Shown piece by piece: positions 1 to 9,635 of a stretch of DNA of 45,087 nucleotides. Below the pieces are notes generated by a model, which saw only the letters and a list, made by a program, of their open reading frames with translations, was not told where the DNA came from and ran no database searches. Source of the DNA: Hyphomicrobiales bacterium (lineage in GTDB: Bacteria; Pseudomonadota; Alphaproteobacteria; Rhizobiales; Xanthobacteraceae); NCBI GenBank assembly GCA_021323775.1, contig JAJPKK010000273.1, positions 1 to 45,087 of the forward strand, read 5' to 3'. A program made the translations under genes and the position numbers. Every line of letters begins with the position of its first letter. Position 1 is the first letter of the stretch.

Positions 1-456
1 CGAATCGCCATTCATGAATCCTTGAATCGAAACGCGATTCCGCTGTCTAGAAAAATCTTACCGGCAGAACATCGAAAGGATGGCTATCCCACCTGGGCAG
101 TTACAATTCCCTGTTATTTTCCCTGTTCTCAGGGAAAATGGTATTTTAGTAGCGCGCTGCCGATCTTTGAACGATTGGCGGTGAAGGTGTTGTTTTTGCC
201 GCGATGCCCTATGCAGATACGACAACCGTGTCGTTGCGAGAACCACGATCGCCGGCTCGCGGTCTGGGAAATGGCTCAGTTAATGTTGCCGCTTTCCTTA
301 GCTGGTCAGGTGTTAGCTGGTCAGGTGAAAGCGGATAGAAAACGCGAGACGCCGGTCACCGCGTTTCGGCGGTTTGCGGTTCGCGGGTGGCCGGCCTAAG
401 TGCAGCCTGGGCGAAAAGGTTCTGTTCTGCTTTTTACTTCGTCAGCCTCGCAAGGG
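1..456. other. Left-edge stretch without a convincing gene
   Basis: I see no supportable gene here. Open frames exist on both strands, but they have biased composition, no ribosome binding site and no recognisable family. The only clear structure is a perfect hairpin at 116-139, listed separately. The stretch lies downstream of the leftward RNase D gene. Confidence 0.5.
116..139. repeat. Perfect 10-bp inverted repeat with 4-nt loop
   Basis: The arms are attttccctg (116-125) and cagggaaaat (130-139), with loop ttct. No T-run follows on either strand, so it is not a canonical intrinsic terminator. The AT-richer composition differs from the surrounding DNA. It could be a remnant of a mobile or repeated sequence, or a protein-binding dyad. 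Confidence 0.5.
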
Positions 457-1605
457 CTACCTGCGCTCCACCGCCACGACCCGTCCCTTTTCTACCGCGA
501 GGGCGAGCCGGCCGCGCTTGAGCGCGATGGCCTGTTCGCCGAACATTTCACGCCGCCAGCCGTGCAGCGCCGGCACGTCGGCGCGATCGTCAAGCGCGAT
601 ACGTTCGAGGTCCTCGACCGTCGCAATCACCTTGGCCGCAACCCCGTGCTGCTCGGACGTCATGCGCAGCAGCACCTTGAGGAGTTCGACCGTGGCGCTG
701 CCGTTGAGGCCCTGCCGGGGCTTGTCGAGCCTCGGCAATTCGGCAGGATTGCGCGCGAGCCCCCGCTTGACCGCCTCGATGATCTCCGCCCCCCATTTGG
801 AGCGCTCGAACCCTCGCGGCAGGGAGCGCAGCGAAGCAAGCTTTTCCATCGTCGTCGGCGCGTGTATGGCGATGTCGCCGATCGCCTCGTCTTTCAGCAC
901 GCGGCCGCGCGGAACGTCGCGCGACTGCGCCTCCCGTTCCCGCCATGCCGCGACCTCTATCAACACGCTCAGCTCCTTCGGCTTGCGCACCCGCGTCTTG
1001 AGCCGTTCCCAGGCGATTTCCGGATCAGCCCGATAGGTATCCGGCGAAGTCAGAACCTCCATCTCCTCGCCGACCCATTCGCTGCGCCCGCGCCTTTGCA
1101 GGTCAGCGGACAGCGACAGGAAAACCTCGCGCAAATGCGTCACGTCGGACATGGCGTAGCTTACCTGCGCGGCAGAAAGCGGGCGGCGCGACCAGTCAGT
1201 GAAGCGGCTCGACTTGTCGATGACGTCGCCAGTAATGCGCTGCACAAGCTGCTCGTATGAAATCGACTCCCCATAGCCGAGCACCATGGCGGCCACCTGG
1301 GTGTCAAAGATCGGACGGGGAATGAGCTTGGCCTGATGCCAGACGATCTCAATGTCCTGGCGCGCTGCGTGGAACACCTTGAGCACGCCCTCGTTCGCCA
1401 TCAGCTCAAAGAACGGCGCCAGATCCAAGGCCTCGGCAAGAGCATCGATGACGACGGCTTCGTCCGCGGTCGCCATCTGGGCGACGCAAAGCAGCGGGTA
1501 ATAGGTGGTCTCGCGCAAAAACTCGGTGTCGACGGTGACGAAGCTGTGGCGGGACATTCGTTCGCACGCCGCTGCGAGATCGGCCGTGGTCGTGATTAAA
1601 TTCAT
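457..1605 (-). CDS. rnd: Ribonuclease D
   Basis: 3'-5' exoribonuclease of the DEDDy family, which trims the 3' ends of tRNA precursors and other stable RNAs in the cytoplasm. The 382-residue protein shows the exonuclease motifs: D26 and E28 in VDTEFLRE, D84 in FHAARQDIE, and Y150/D154 in YAMSD. An HRDC-type helical region, likely nucleic-acid binding, follows at about residues 205-290. Length and domain order are normal for alphaproteobacterial RNase D. The start [10 protein letters not shown] fits the family N-terminus. In related genomes rnd often lies close to aspS; here a thiamine-diphosphate enzyme gene sits between them. Identification is confident from the motifs. Confidence 0.95.
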   Translation of the reverse strand: MNLITTTADLAAACERMSRHSFVTVDTEFLRETTYYPLLCVAQMATADEAVVIDALAEALDLAPFFELMANEGVLKVFHAARQDIEIVWHQAKLIPRPIFDTQVAAMVLGYGESISYEQLVQRITGDVIDKSSRFTDWSRRPLSAAQVSYAMSDVTHLREVFLSLSADLQRRGRSEWVGEEMEVLTSPDTYRADPEIAWERLKTRVRKPKELSVLIEVAAWREREAQSRDVPRGRVLKDEAIGDIAIHAPTTMEKLASLRSLPRGFERSKWGAEIIEAVKRGLARNPAELPRLDKPRQGLNGSATVELLKVLLRMTSEQHGVAAKVIATVEDLERIALDDRADVPALHGWRREMFGEQAIALKRGRLALAVEKGRVVAVERR

Positions 1606-1849
1606 TGCAAACTCTTACCGGACTCGGCGCGCCGTGTCGCGGGCAGAAACGCAGCACATCACGTGGTATTTAGATAGCGAGAGGTCGCGGGGTTCGCCAT
1701 GCCGAATTGCAATAAAGAATTCTGGACCCCGTGGCAATTGCTTGTTATATCGGCCGTTTCTCTGCTTTGCCGCGAGGCGGCGACCGGGCGCGAACGGCTC
1801 ATGGGCGCCTGGGCATAAGATTGGGGATAACTCCAGGGGTAAGTGCGGT

Positions 1850-3475
1850 CTACCCCCGCACTTTCGGCATGTGAATAAACTCCCATGGCGACGGCATCGG
1901 CCCTACCGGCACTTCGATGACAGTCGGTCCGTCGCGACGGGCTAGGCCGCGCTTAAGGGCCGCGCGCAGTCCGGCCGCGTCCTTGGCGCGCTCGGCCGCC
2001 GCGCCGAAGCTCTCCGCGAACCGCAAGAAGTCCGGATTGGCAAGATCGCAGGCGATCAACCGGTTGCCGTATTGCTCCGCCTGGATGCGGCGCACATTGC
2101 CGAACGCGCCATCGTTGAACACGACGGCGACCAGCGGAATGCGGTGGCGGACCGCGGTGGCGAGCTCGTTCGCCGTGTAAAGGAAGCCGCCGTCGCCCGA
2201 AATGGCGAGCACCGGCACGTCAGGGCGCGCGTGCTGGGCGCCGAGCGCCGTCGCATAGCCCCAGCCGAGATTGTCCTGGTAGCCCGGCGAAAGGAATGTG
2301 AACGGCTTGTAGACCGGGAAAGCGAGGCGCGCCGCGAAGCCGATCTGGGTCACCTCATCAACGAAAATGCCCTCGTCCGGCAGCTCGGCGCGGATCGCAT
2401 CGAGGAAGGCGCGCTGGGGGGCGAGCTTGTCAAGACGCGCATTCCAGCGCGCGTGGCGCTCCCGCATTTCATCCGCACGCGACGGCCGTTTTGCATTGTG
2501 GGCGGGCAAGACATCAAGCAGCCGTCGCAGGATCGGCGCTGCGTCGCCGATGAGCGACAGCGCCGGCCGATGCACGCGCGCGGGCTCCTCCGGGTCGGAA
2601 TCGATCCGGATCACCGCGAGGTCATCGTCAATCCCCCATTGCCGGAACGGGTAGAACATCCGCGTGCCGACGCCGAGCACCACGTCAGCCTCTCCCCACA
2701 GTTCGCGGCCGAGCGGCAGGGTGACGCTGAGCGGATCGCGGCTGTCGAGCACGCCGCGGCCGCGGCGATAGCCGAGCACCGGAGCTTGCAGCATGGCCGA
2801 AAGCGCCGTCACCTCGGCGGCGGCGTCCTGGGCGCCCCCGCCGCAGATGATCAGCGGCCGCTCTGCGGCGCCCAGCCTCTTTGCCGCCGCCGCTACGGCA
2901 TCCTCGTCGATCGCGGGCTCGCGTCGGGCCGCAGGCGCCTGCACTGCGCCGGCGCCCGGCCGGCCCCACATGTCGATCGCGCATTCCAGCACCGCCGGAC
3001 CGCGACGCCCGGTGGACATCGCCGCCACGGCTTGCGCTACCAGCCGCGAGGCCTCCGCCGGCGCCTTGATCCGGGCGGAAAAATCCACGAGCCGCGCAAT
3101 GATGCCGGCTTGGTCGCGGATCTCGTGAAGATGCCCCAAGCCACGGCCGATATCGGCCTCCGGGATTTGCCCGATCAGCCCGAGCACGGGCGCGTTCATC
3201 GCATAGGCCGTGAGCAGCGCCGCGCCGGTGTTGAGAAGCCCGGGGCCGGGGACGACCGCGTAGGCCGAGGGCCGCCCGGTCGCGAGCGCTGCGCCCAAGG
3301 CCATGTAGCCCGCGCCCTGCTCGTGACGCGGGTGGACCACGCCGATGCGCTCGGAAGCGCGGAAAAGCGCGTCGAATAAATGATCGTTATGGACGCCCGG
3401 CAGCGCGTAGAGCGTTTTGATGCCGTGGGCGATCAGCGAGGCGACGATCGCCTCGGCAGTGGTCGTTTTGTCCAT
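1850..3475 (-). CDS. Thiamine-diphosphate-dependent enzyme, acetolactate-synthase-like
   Basis: 541-residue member of the acetolactate synthase / benzoylformate decarboxylase superfamily, three-domain type (PYR, central, PP). The catalytic Glu of the PYR domain is E52 in HPRHEQGAGY. The Mg/ThDP motif runs from GDG at residue 427 to NDG at residues 454-456. The open frame extends upstream to 3649, but MDKTTTAEAI at 3475 is the natural family start; the upstream part is low-complexity and overlaps the aspS leader. The substrate is not deducible: no regulatory subunit (ilvH) lies nearby, and the C-terminus (SPWEFIHMPKVRG) is typical of uncharacterised catabolic homologues. It is probably not the biosynthetic acetolactate synthase. 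An 8-bp hairpin (1841-1863) spans its stop codon without a T-run. Confidence 0.88.
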   Translation of the reverse strand: MDKTTTAEAIVASLIAHGIKTLYALPGVHNDHLFDALFRASERIGVVHPRHEQGAGYMALGAALATGRPSAYAVVPGPGLLNTGAALLTAYAMNAPVLGLIGQIPEADIGRGLGHLHEIRDQAGIIARLVDFSARIKAPAEASRLVAQAVAAMSTGRRGPAVLECAIDMWGRPGAGAVQAPAARREPAIDEDAVAAAAKRLGAAERPLIICGGGAQDAAAEVTALSAMLQAPVLGYRRGRGVLDSRDPLSVTLPLGRELWGEADVVLGVGTRMFYPFRQWGIDDDLAVIRIDSDPEEPARVHRPALSLIGDAAPILRRLLDVLPAHNAKRPSRADEMRERHARWNARLDKLAPQRAFLDAIRAELPDEGIFVDEVTQIGFAARLAFPVYKPFTFLSPGYQDNLGWGYATALGAQHARPDVPVLAISGDGGFLYTANELATAVRHRIPLVAVVFNDGAFGNVRRIQAEQYGNRLIACDLANPDFLRFAESFGAAAERAKDAAGLRAALKRGLARRDGPTVIEVPVGPMPSPWEFIHMPKVRG

Positions 3476-3865
3476 TCGGGGCGCCTTGGCTTCGGTTCGC
3501 GGCAAATGTGCAGATAAGACCGGCGGTGTCGAGGGGACGGTGGGGCCAAAACCGGTGAGGGGCTGCAACGGGTGAAAAGACCCCTTGCAGAATGTGCAGA
3601 TCGGACGGCCACTGTCGAATGGGACAGCCGGGTGTTGCATTGTGGCCAAGGTCAGTTAATACCAACGCCGATTGGCGGCTCATCGCATGTCATGGCCGGG
3701 CTTGTCCCGGCCATCCACGTCTTTAGGTTTGGAGCACGTAGATGCCGGCAACGATCCCCGGATCAATTCCGGGGACGGCGTGACGACAGGAGAGATGGCG
3801 CCGCCCATGCAGGGACGTTGAATCGACACCGGCGGGCGAGGAAGCCCGCGCTTTTGAGGCCCTTG
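3476..3865. other. Divergent intergenic region with palindromic repeats
   Basis: The region separates the leftward ThDP enzyme from the rightward aspS. It contains two palindromes, at 3692-3714 and 3756-3774, listed separately. The aspS frame stays open back to 3572, but the repeats and lack of family similarity argue that this part is untranslated leader. No clear promoter is recognisable by eye. Confidence 0.6.
3692..3774. repeat. Dispersed palindromic element (GCCGGGCTTGTCCC type)
   Basis: Two adjacent hairpins: atggccggg / cccggccat (3692-3700 and 3706-3714, 5-nt loop), and ccccgga / tccgggg (3756-3762 and 3768-3774, 5-nt loop). The core gccgggcttgtccc recurs near 24152 and, inverted, near 24204, so it is a dispersed family. 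It sits in the aspS leader. Confidence 0.7.
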
Positions 3866-5659
3866 ATGCACCGTTATCGCACTCACACCTGCGGCGCGCT
3901 GCGCGCCGACAATATCGGCTCCACGGTTCGGCTGTCGGGATGGTGTCACCGCATCCGCGACCACGGCGGCGTGCTGTTCATCGACCTGCGCGACCACTAC
4001 GGGTTGACCCAGATCGTCGCCGATCCTGACTCGCCGGCCTTCAAGACCGCCGAGAAGTTGCGCGCCGAGTGGGTCGTGAGGGTGGACGGACGCGTCCGGC
4101 GGCGCCCGGACGGCACTGAGAACCCGGATCTGCCGACCGGCGCCGTGGAGGTGTTTGCAACCGACATCGAGGTGCTGGGGCCGGCCAGCGAACTGCCGAT
4201 GCCGGTGTTCGGCGAGCAGGAATATCCGGAAGAGATTCGTCTCAAATACCGCTTCCTCGACCTGCGGCGCGAGCGCCTGCACCGCAACATCATGAAGCGC
4301 GGCGCGATCATCGACTCGCTGCGGCGGCGGATGAAGAGCCAAGGCTTCTTCGAGTTCCAGACCCCGATCCTGACTGCGTCGAGCCCGGAGGGCGCGCGGG
4401 ATTTCCTGGTGCCGTCGCGGCTGCATCCGGGCAAATTCTATGCGCTGCCGCAAGCGCCGCAGCAGTTCAAGCAGCTCATCATGATTTCCGGCTTCGACCG
4501 CTATTTCCAGATCGCGCCGTGCTTTCGCGACGAGGATGCGCGGGCGGACCGTTCGCCCGGCGAGTTCTATCAGCTCGACGTCGAGATGAGCTTCGTCACC
4601 CAGGACGACGTGTTCGACGCCGTCGAGCCGGTGCTGCGCGGCGTGTTCGAGGAATTCGCGGACGGCAAGCCAGTGACGCCGAAGTTTCCGCGGATTCCCT
4701 ATGGAGAGGCGCTGCGCAGCTATGGGACTGACAAGCCCGACCTGCGCAACCCGATCCGGATGCAGGATGTCACGGCCCACTTCCGCAGCTCGGGCTTTAA
4801 GGTGTTCGCCAGCATGATCGCCTCCGATCCGGCCGTCGAGGTGTGGGCGATCCCGGCCCCCAAGGGGGGGAACCGCGCCTTCTGCGACCGCATGAATGCG
4901 TGGGCGCAGGGCGAGGGCTTGCCGGGACTTGGCTACATCTTCTGGCGCGAGGGCGAGGAGGGCGGCGCGGGGCCGCTTGCGAAAAATGTTGGCATCGAGC
5001 GCAGTGAAGCGATGCGCAATCAGCTCGGCCTCACTGTCGGCGATGCGGCGTTCTTCGTTGCCGGCCGCCCGAAGGACTTTATCAGGTTCACCGGCCCGGC
5101 GCGCGCCAAGATCGCCGCGGAACTCGGCCTGATCGACCGCGATCGCTTCGAATTCTGCTGGATCGTCGATTTCCCGATGTATGAATGGAACGAAGAGGAG
5201 AAAAAGATCGACTTCTCCCATAACCCGTTCTCGATGCCCAATCTGCCGCCGGAAGAATTCTTGAGGCTCGATCCAGCCGACAAGGAGAAAATCCTTGGGC
5301 TGAAGGCCATCCAGTACGATATCGTGTGCAACGGCGTGGAGCTCTCGTCAGGCGCGATCCGCAATCATCGCCCGGAGGTGATGAAAAAGGCGTTTGCGAT
5401 TGCCGGCTACGACGAGAGCGTGCTCGAACAAAAGTTCGGCGGCATGCTGCATGCCCTCTCGCTCGGCGCCCCGCCGCATGGCGGCATTGCCCCTGGCATC
5501 GACCGTATCGTCATGCTGTTGTGTGGCGAGGAGAACCTGCGCGAAGTGGTGCTGTTCCCGATGAACCAGCGCGCCGAGGACCTCATGATGGGCGCGCCGT
5601 CTGAGGTGACCCCGAAACAATTGCGGGAGCTGCACATCAGGTTGAACCTGCCGAAATAA
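3866..5659 (+). CDS. aspS: Aspartyl-tRNA synthetase, probably non-discriminating
   Basis: Class II synthetase that charges tRNA with aspartate. The 597-residue protein begins [10 protein letters not shown] at 3866. It has an N-terminal OB-fold anticodon-binding domain (about 1-110), motif 2 in the [10 protein letters not shown] segment, a bacterial GAD insertion domain in the middle, and motif 3 in [11 protein letters not shown] near the C-terminus. H33 (RIRDHGGV) aligns by eye with His31 of the Pseudomonas aeruginosa enzyme, a residue linked to non-discriminating AspRS. This suggests it also makes Asp-tRNA-Asn for GatCAB. The longer frame back to 3572 is rejected because it runs through repeat DNA. 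A tRNA-Asp gene lies about 29 kb away in the same window. Confidence 0.96.
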   Translation: MHRYRTHTCGALRADNIGSTVRLSGWCHRIRDHGGVLFIDLRDHYGLTQIVADPDSPAFKTAEKLRAEWVVRVDGRVRRRPDGTENPDLPTGAVEVFATDIEVLGPASELPMPVFGEQEYPEEIRLKYRFLDLRRERLHRNIMKRGAIIDSLRRRMKSQGFFEFQTPILTASSPEGARDFLVPSRLHPGKFYALPQAPQQFKQLIMISGFDRYFQIAPCFRDEDARADRSPGEFYQLDVEMSFVTQDDVFDAVEPVLRGVFEEFADGKPVTPKFPRIPYGEALRSYGTDKPDLRNPIRMQDVTAHFRSSGFKVFASMIASDPAVEVWAIPAPKGGNRAFCDRMNAWAQGEGLPGLGYIFWREGEEGGAGPLAKNVGIERSEAMRNQLGLTVGDAAFFVAGRPKDFIRFTGPARAKIAAELGLIDRDRFEFCWIVDFPMYEWNEEEKKIDFSHNPFSMPNLPPEEFLRLDPADKEKILGLKAIQYDIVCNGVELSSGAIRNHRPEVMKKAFAIAGYDESVLEQKFGGMLHALSLGAPPHGGIAPGIDRIVMLLCGEENLREVVLFPMNQRAEDLMMGAPSEVTPKQLRELHIRLNLPK

Positions 5660-6112
5660 GTTGCGCAAGCTGACGAGGCAGAGGGACAAACGCTTAATCC
5701 GATGTCAACCATCGATGAAATCCGATTGAATACGATATTTAAGAATATTCCTTATTGAGAATAAATAATTTAGCGTAATATTGCTATTCATTTAAATCGC
5801 GATATTAAAATAGCCTGGCTCTCGATCGGGACAGACCAAGCTCGGCGGCGGCCAAGCTCGGCGCTGCTGCGTGATCCAACCCTTGTAAACGACGAAAAAA
5901 GCCCCGCACGTCAGTGCGGGGCAAGAAGGCGAGGCTCGTGCTCCGGCTGATTTGGCGCCGGTTACCACGCGCCGCCTGGTTTGTTTCAAGGGGTGAAGAC
6001 CAGACGACTTTTCGCCTACCTCATGGCCGTATACTCTTCCGGCGCGGCCACACGCAGCTTTCGTTCGGCCGCGTCTTCGCGTTGCCGCTATCTTCTTTCG
6101 CTCTACTGAGAA
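5660..6112. other. Intergenic region with an AT-rich pocket
   Basis: The first part (about 5690-5820) is strikingly AT-rich for this genome and has no open frame worth calling. The second part holds a hairpin with a T-run on the minus strand (5895-5922). A 65-residue minus-strand frame (5792-5989) runs through the hairpin and is not supported. Confidence 0.5.
5895..5922 (-). terminator. Intrinsic terminator, minus strand
   Basis: A perfect 9-bp GC stem (gccccgcac 5901-5909, gtgcggggc 5914-5922, loop gtca). Read on the minus strand, it is followed directly by six T (5900-5895). This is a textbook rho-independent terminator, probably for the small secreted protein gene whose stop is at 6113, about 190 nt upstream. 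Confidence 0.8.
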
Positions 6113-6364
6113 TCATTGCGCGCCGTGTGCCGCCCGATGGCGGGTCCTGTGGCGGGTCGACGCCGGCACGGCGACGCTTGCCTGCTGCGGGCACGCGCCC
6201 CACGAGCCAAAGCCGAGATCCTTCGAGTGCCCTGGGGCGGGTGTGAAGCACTGATTGCCCACCTGTTTCGGCCCCCAATTGTCCACGGCGCCGGCTGGGG
6301 CCGAGGCTAAGATCGCTGCAAACGCCGTCATTGCCGCGGCCGAAATCATGACTTTTCGCATCAT
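6113..6364 (-). CDS. Small secreted protein of unknown function
   Basis: 83 residues. The N-terminal Sec signal peptide (MMRKVMISAAAMTAFAAILA, cleavage likely after SAPAGA) leaves a mature peptide of about 57 residues. The mature part has two cysteines (GNQCFTP and WGACPQ), which could form a disulfide, and a basic His/Arg-rich tail (STRHRTRHRAAH). The start is preceded by a good ribosome binding site (ggagaga) at normal spacing. The gene ends upstream of a clear terminator. Small secreted proteins of this form are common in Bradyrhizobium relatives, but no function is known to me. It is divergent from the PLP enzyme gene at 6716. Confidence 0.75.
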   Translation of the reverse strand: MMRKVMISAAAMTAFAAILASAPAGAVDNWGPKQVGNQCFTPAPGHSKDLGFGSWGACPQQASVAVPASTRHRTRHRAAHGAQ

Positions 6365-6715
6365 TTCTCTCCCTCGAGTTTTCGGGTTGTACCTGCTCCA
6401 GGCTGGTTGGCTGTCGCCTGGTTGCAGCGTGCGTGCTCTATCTTTTACAATTCCAGGCTATCGAAAAATTATGTTTTAGCAACATGAAATTTATGAACGT
6501 CAATTTATCTTTATGAACGTTGCCTGGCGCAAGCCGCTTGCCTATCCGGCGTCTCCAGGGTCTATCGGCAAATTGCCGGTTGCACCTGCGCGGCGACGAT
6601 GTGAGGGGAATCCCTCTCGATCTTCCCCTCGCAGCGGGAGCAGGATAGGAAAACGACGTCCTGCTCAGGCGAAAGCGCAGCATCAGCGAAAAACGGAGGA
6701 ACGCAGCGTCTCGCC
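6365..6715. other. Divergent promoter region
   Basis: 351 bp between the leftward secreted-protein gene and the rightward PLP enzyme gene. Positions 6430-6525 are AT-rich and contain two identical 11-bp direct repeats 20 bp apart, listed separately. No gene is supported here. Confidence 0.6.
6490..6520. promoter_or_regulatory. Tandem 11-bp direct repeats, possible operator
   Basis: tttatgaacgt occurs at 6490-6500 and again at 6510-6520. The start-to-start distance is exactly 20 bp, about two helical turns. Same-face direct repeats in a divergent intergenic region are typical of binding sites for a dimeric or cooperative activator. No known consensus is recognised. Confidence 0.4.
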
Positions 6716-7729
6716 ATGGCCACGCCCCTGTTCACTGTCGCCGAGATTGAATCCGTATTGCCGATCGTGCGCTCCGCCGTGCCGCCGACGCCACAATACG
6801 CATGGCCGCGGCTCGCGGCGCGCACCGGCGCAGAGGTCTTTGTCAAGCACGAGAATCATACGCCGATCGGTGCATTCAAGGTGCGCGGCGGCTTGGTTTA
6901 TATGGACCGGCTCAGGCGCGAGCGGCCGCAATCGGAAGGAATCGTCTCCGCCACGCGCGGCAACCACGGTCAGTCGCTGGCCTTTGCGGCGCGATGCGCG
7001 GGCATCGCCGCAGCAATTGTGGTGCCGCATGGAAATTCGGTCGAGAAGAATGCCGCCATGCGCGCGTTCGGCGCCGAACTCATTGAACACGGCCGCGATT
7101 TCGACGAGGCCAAGGACTACGCCGTGGCGCTCGCACGCCAACGCGGCTACGCGTTCACGCCCGCGTTCCACCGCGATCTCGTCATCGGGGTTGCGACCTA
7201 TGCGTACGAATTTTTCGCCGCAGTCAGCGATCTCGACACGGTCTACGTCCCGATCGGCCTCGGCTCCGGCATTTGCGGCGTCATCGGCATGCGTGACGCG
7301 CTCGGGCTGGCGACCAGCATTGTGGGGGTTGTTGCGCAGCACGCCAATGCCTATGCGCGGTCCTTTGCGGCCGGGAAGGTTGTCACGACTGACACGGCCG
7401 ACACGTTCGCGGATGGCTTGGCGGTGCGGGTGCCAGACGCGACGGCCCTTGCTGTCATCCGAGGCGGCGCCGATCGCATTGTCGAGGTGACGGAAAGCGA
7501 GCTGGTCGAGGCGATCGGCATTTATTTCACCGATACCCACACGCTTGCGGAGGGCGCCGGCGCCGCGCCGCTTGCAGCCCTCCTCAAGGAACGCGCCAGC
7601 ATGCGCGGCCGCCGTGTCGGCCTCATCATGAGCGGACAGAATATCGATCGCGCCGCCATGCGCGACGTGTTGGCCGGGCGCGTGCCGGGCGGGTCTCGCG
7701 TCTCAATACCCCACCACAGTGCCATATAG
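6716..7729 (+). CDS. Threonine-dehydratase-like PLP enzyme (fold type II)
   Basis: 337-residue fold-type II PLP enzyme of the serine/threonine ammonia-lyase group. The Schiff-base lysine is K55 in IGAFKVRGG, the substrate/PLP asparagine loop is ATRGNHGQS (N83), and the phosphate-binding glycine loop is GLGSGICG (181-188). It lacks the C-terminal ACT-like regulatory domain of biosynthetic IlvA, so it is more likely a catabolic deaminase or related enzyme. A strong ggagg lies at 6696-6700, about 15 nt before the ATG, which is rather far, so the start is somewhat uncertain. Its 3' end overlaps the 3' end of rimO by 27 bp (convergent). Substrate cannot be settled from sequence alone. Confidence 0.88.
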   Translation: MATPLFTVAEIESVLPIVRSAVPPTPQYAWPRLAARTGAEVFVKHENHTPIGAFKVRGGLVYMDRLRRERPQSEGIVSATRGNHGQSLAFAARCAGIAAAIVVPHGNSVEKNAAMRAFGAELIEHGRDFDEAKDYAVALARQRGYAFTPAFHRDLVIGVATYAYEFFAAVSDLDTVYVPIGLGSGICGVIGMRDALGLATSIVGVVAQHANAYARSFAAGKVVTTDTADTFADGLAVRVPDATALAVIRGGADRIVEVTESELVEAIGIYFTDTHTLAEGAGAAPLAALLKERASMRGRRVGLIMSGQNIDRAAMRDVLAGRVPGGSRVSIPHHSAI

Positions 7730-9058
7730 ATCGTATGCGTCGGCGCGATCGATCTTCACGGTAGCGAGTTCGCCGACCCGCAGCGGCCGGCGCGACGTCA
7801 CATGGACCGTGCCGTCGATCTCCGGGGCGTCGCCTCCGGTTCGGCCTTTGGCCCAGCCGTCGGGACGCGGGCCGGCCTCGTCAATGATGACTTGCTGCCG
7901 CGTGCCGACATGGCGCTTGATGCGGCGCGCTGAGATCGCCTGCTGGCGCTGCATAAAACGGCGCCAGCGCTCTTCTTTGACCTCCTCCGGCACAGCCTCG
8001 GCGAGATCATTGGCCGCCGCGCCTTGCACAGGCTCGTAGCGGAAACAGCCGACGCGGTCGAGCGCTGCTTCATCGAGCCAGTCGAGGAGAAAGGAAAAAT
8101 CCCCCTCGGTCTCGCCGGGAAAACCGACGATGAAGGTCGACCGCAGCGTCAGGTCGGGACAGATGGAGCGCCACGCCCGGATGCGTTCCAGCGTCTTCTC
8201 CTGGGCAGCCGGCCGGCGCATGCGCCTGAGCACGGCCGGCGCGGCATGCTGAAACGGAACGTCAAGATAGGGCAAAACCTTGCCTTCGGCCATCAGCGGG
8301 ATGACTGCGTCCACGTGAGGGTAGGGATAGACATAATGTAGCCGCACCCACACGCCGAGTTCGCCGAGCGCCGCTGCAAGGTCGAGGAAGCGCGCGCTGA
8401 CCTCGCGCTCTTTCCACCGGCTTGCAGCGTACTTGATGTCGAGCCCGTATGCGGACGTGTCCTGCGAGATGACCAGGAGTTCCTTCACGCCCGCCGCAAC
8501 CAGGCGTTCGGCTTCGCGCAGCACATCTGCGGCTGGCCGCGACACCAAATCGCCGCGCAGCCTCGGGATGATGCAGAAGCTGCAGCGATTGTTGCATCCT
8601 TCGGAAATCTTCAAGTAGGCATAGTGGCGGGGTGTCAGCTTGATGCCTTCCGGCGGCAGGAGGTCGATGAAGGGATCGTGGCGCGGCGGCGCCGCGCGGT
8701 GGACGGCATTGAGCACGTCTTCGTATCGCTGCGGCCCGGTGACCGCGAGGACATTGGGAAACTGCGCTGTGATTTTTTCCGGCTCCGCGCCCATGCAGCC
8801 GGTCACGATCACCTTGCCGTTGTCCCTGAGGGCCGCCGCGATCGCCTGAAGGGACTCGGCCTGGGCGCTGTCAAGAAAGCCGCAGGTGTTGACGATCACC
8901 ACGTCGGCGCCGTCGTGCCTGCGGGCGAGCTCATAGCCCTCGGCGCGCAGGCGCGTGACAATGCGCTCGGAGTCGACGAGCGCCTTGGGGCAGCCAAGTG
9001 ACACGAAGCTGATTTTGCGGGCCGGTTCCGGCGCGGGGGCGGGTTTGGGGATGATCAT
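7703..9058 (-). CDS. rimO: Ribosomal protein S12 methylthiotransferase RimO
   Basis: Radical-SAM methylthiotransferase that modifies the conserved aspartate of ribosomal protein S12. The 451-residue protein has the N-terminal MTTase domain with three cluster cysteines (C23 in [13 protein letters not shown]59 in NTCGF, C88 in TGCMG). The radical-SAM motif CNNRCSFC follows (C155, C159, C162), then a C-terminal TRAM RNA-binding domain. The [12 protein letters not shown] signature is specific for RimO rather than MiaB. A proline/alanine-rich N-terminal extension of about 14 residues precedes the domain. The gene is convergent with the PLP enzyme gene and overlaps it at the stop codons. Confidence 0.96.
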   Translation of the reverse strand: MIIPKPAPAPEPARKISFVSLGCPKALVDSERIVTRLRAEGYELARRHDGADVVIVNTCGFLDSAQAESLQAIAAALRDNGKVIVTGCMGAEPEKITAQFPNVLAVTGPQRYEDVLNAVHRAAPPRHDPFIDLLPPEGIKLTPRHYAYLKISEGCNNRCSFCIIPRLRGDLVSRPAADVLREAERLVAAGVKELLVISQDTSAYGLDIKYAASRWKEREVSARFLDLAAALGELGVWVRLHYVYPYPHVDAVIPLMAEGKVLPYLDVPFQHAAPAVLRRMRRPAAQEKTLERIRAWRSICPDLTLRSTFIVGFPGETEGDFSFLLDWLDEAALDRVGCFRYEPVQGAAANDLAEAVPEEVKEERWRRFMQRQQAISARRIKRHVGTRQQVIIDEAGPRPDGWAKGRTGGDAPEIDGTVHVTSRRPLRVGELATVKIDRADAYDLYGTVVGY

Positions 9059-9074
9059 GAGGTCGTTGGTGCCA

Positions 9075-9455
9075 TCACGGCTTGCGCCTATGAACCCGGC
9101 GAAACGTCACATTGAGCCCGCCACGATGGCTATTATCGTCGGTGTTCTTCGTCTCGTGGACGACGCCCGCGGGGACATAATAGGACTGGCCAGCCGTGAC
9201 GGTTTTCCGGTCTCCTTCCTCCTGCCGCGCCACAACGGCGCCCTCGACCACTGTCCCGTATTCGTCGCCCGGATGGGTGTGCCGGCCAGTGCTCACCCCG
9301 GGCGGAAACCCGGCGGTTATGAGCGTAAAGACCTTATCCGGCACGCCCGTCACCGGGTCGTCCGAGACCAGCGTGGTGACCCGAGGTCCCTGCTGCGCCA
9401 GCGCCAACACTCCAGCAAACAAAGCGATCGCACAGACAACAGCCAAGCGCCGCAT
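9075..9455 (-). CDS. Secreted cupin-domain protein
   Basis: 126-residue single-domain cupin with an N-terminal signal peptide ([20 protein letters not shown]). Predicted metal ligands follow the cupin pattern: H59, H61 and E65 in [11 protein letters not shown], and H100 in PAGVVHE. It probably acts in the periplasm; substrate unknown. The open frame extends to 9569, but the start at 9455 has a well-placed gggagg site and directly yields the signal peptide. It lies 16 nt beyond the rimO start on the same strand, so the two may be co-transcribed (cupin first, then rimO). Confidence 0.82.
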   Translation of the reverse strand: MRRLAVVCAIALFAGVLALAQQGPRVTTLVSDDPVTGVPDKVFTLITAGFPPGVSTGRHTHPGDEYGTVVEGAVVARQEEGDRKTVTAGQSYYVPAGVVHETKNTDDNSHRGGLNVTFRRVHRRKP

Positions 9456-9635
9456 CGTCGCCTCCCAGGCATGGGTTAATTTTCGCCAAAGGGTAGCGGG
9501 ATTGCGGCGCGATGGCGAAGCGATTTCCGCGCCGCGCCGACTTCCTGCCAATCGCTGCAGCGCCTGCAAAAATAGGAAGTCTGCCCTGTCGGCGCCGAGT
9601 AGGGCGCAATGGGTTGCGCTTATTGCCCCTACGAG

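Noticed and set aside
22-399. A 125-codon frame at the left edge
   Set aside because: No ribosome binding site or family, biased composition, and it crosses the perfect hairpin at 116-139.
1841-1863. 8-bp hairpin spanning the stop codon of the ThDP enzyme as a terminator
   Set aside because: The stem includes the stop codon and no T-run follows; too weak to call as a terminator.
2072-3379. A 435-codon plus-strand frame opposite the ThDP enzyme
   Set aside because: Typical antisense composition (Arg/Ala/His-rich) and no motif; the minus-strand enzyme is clear.
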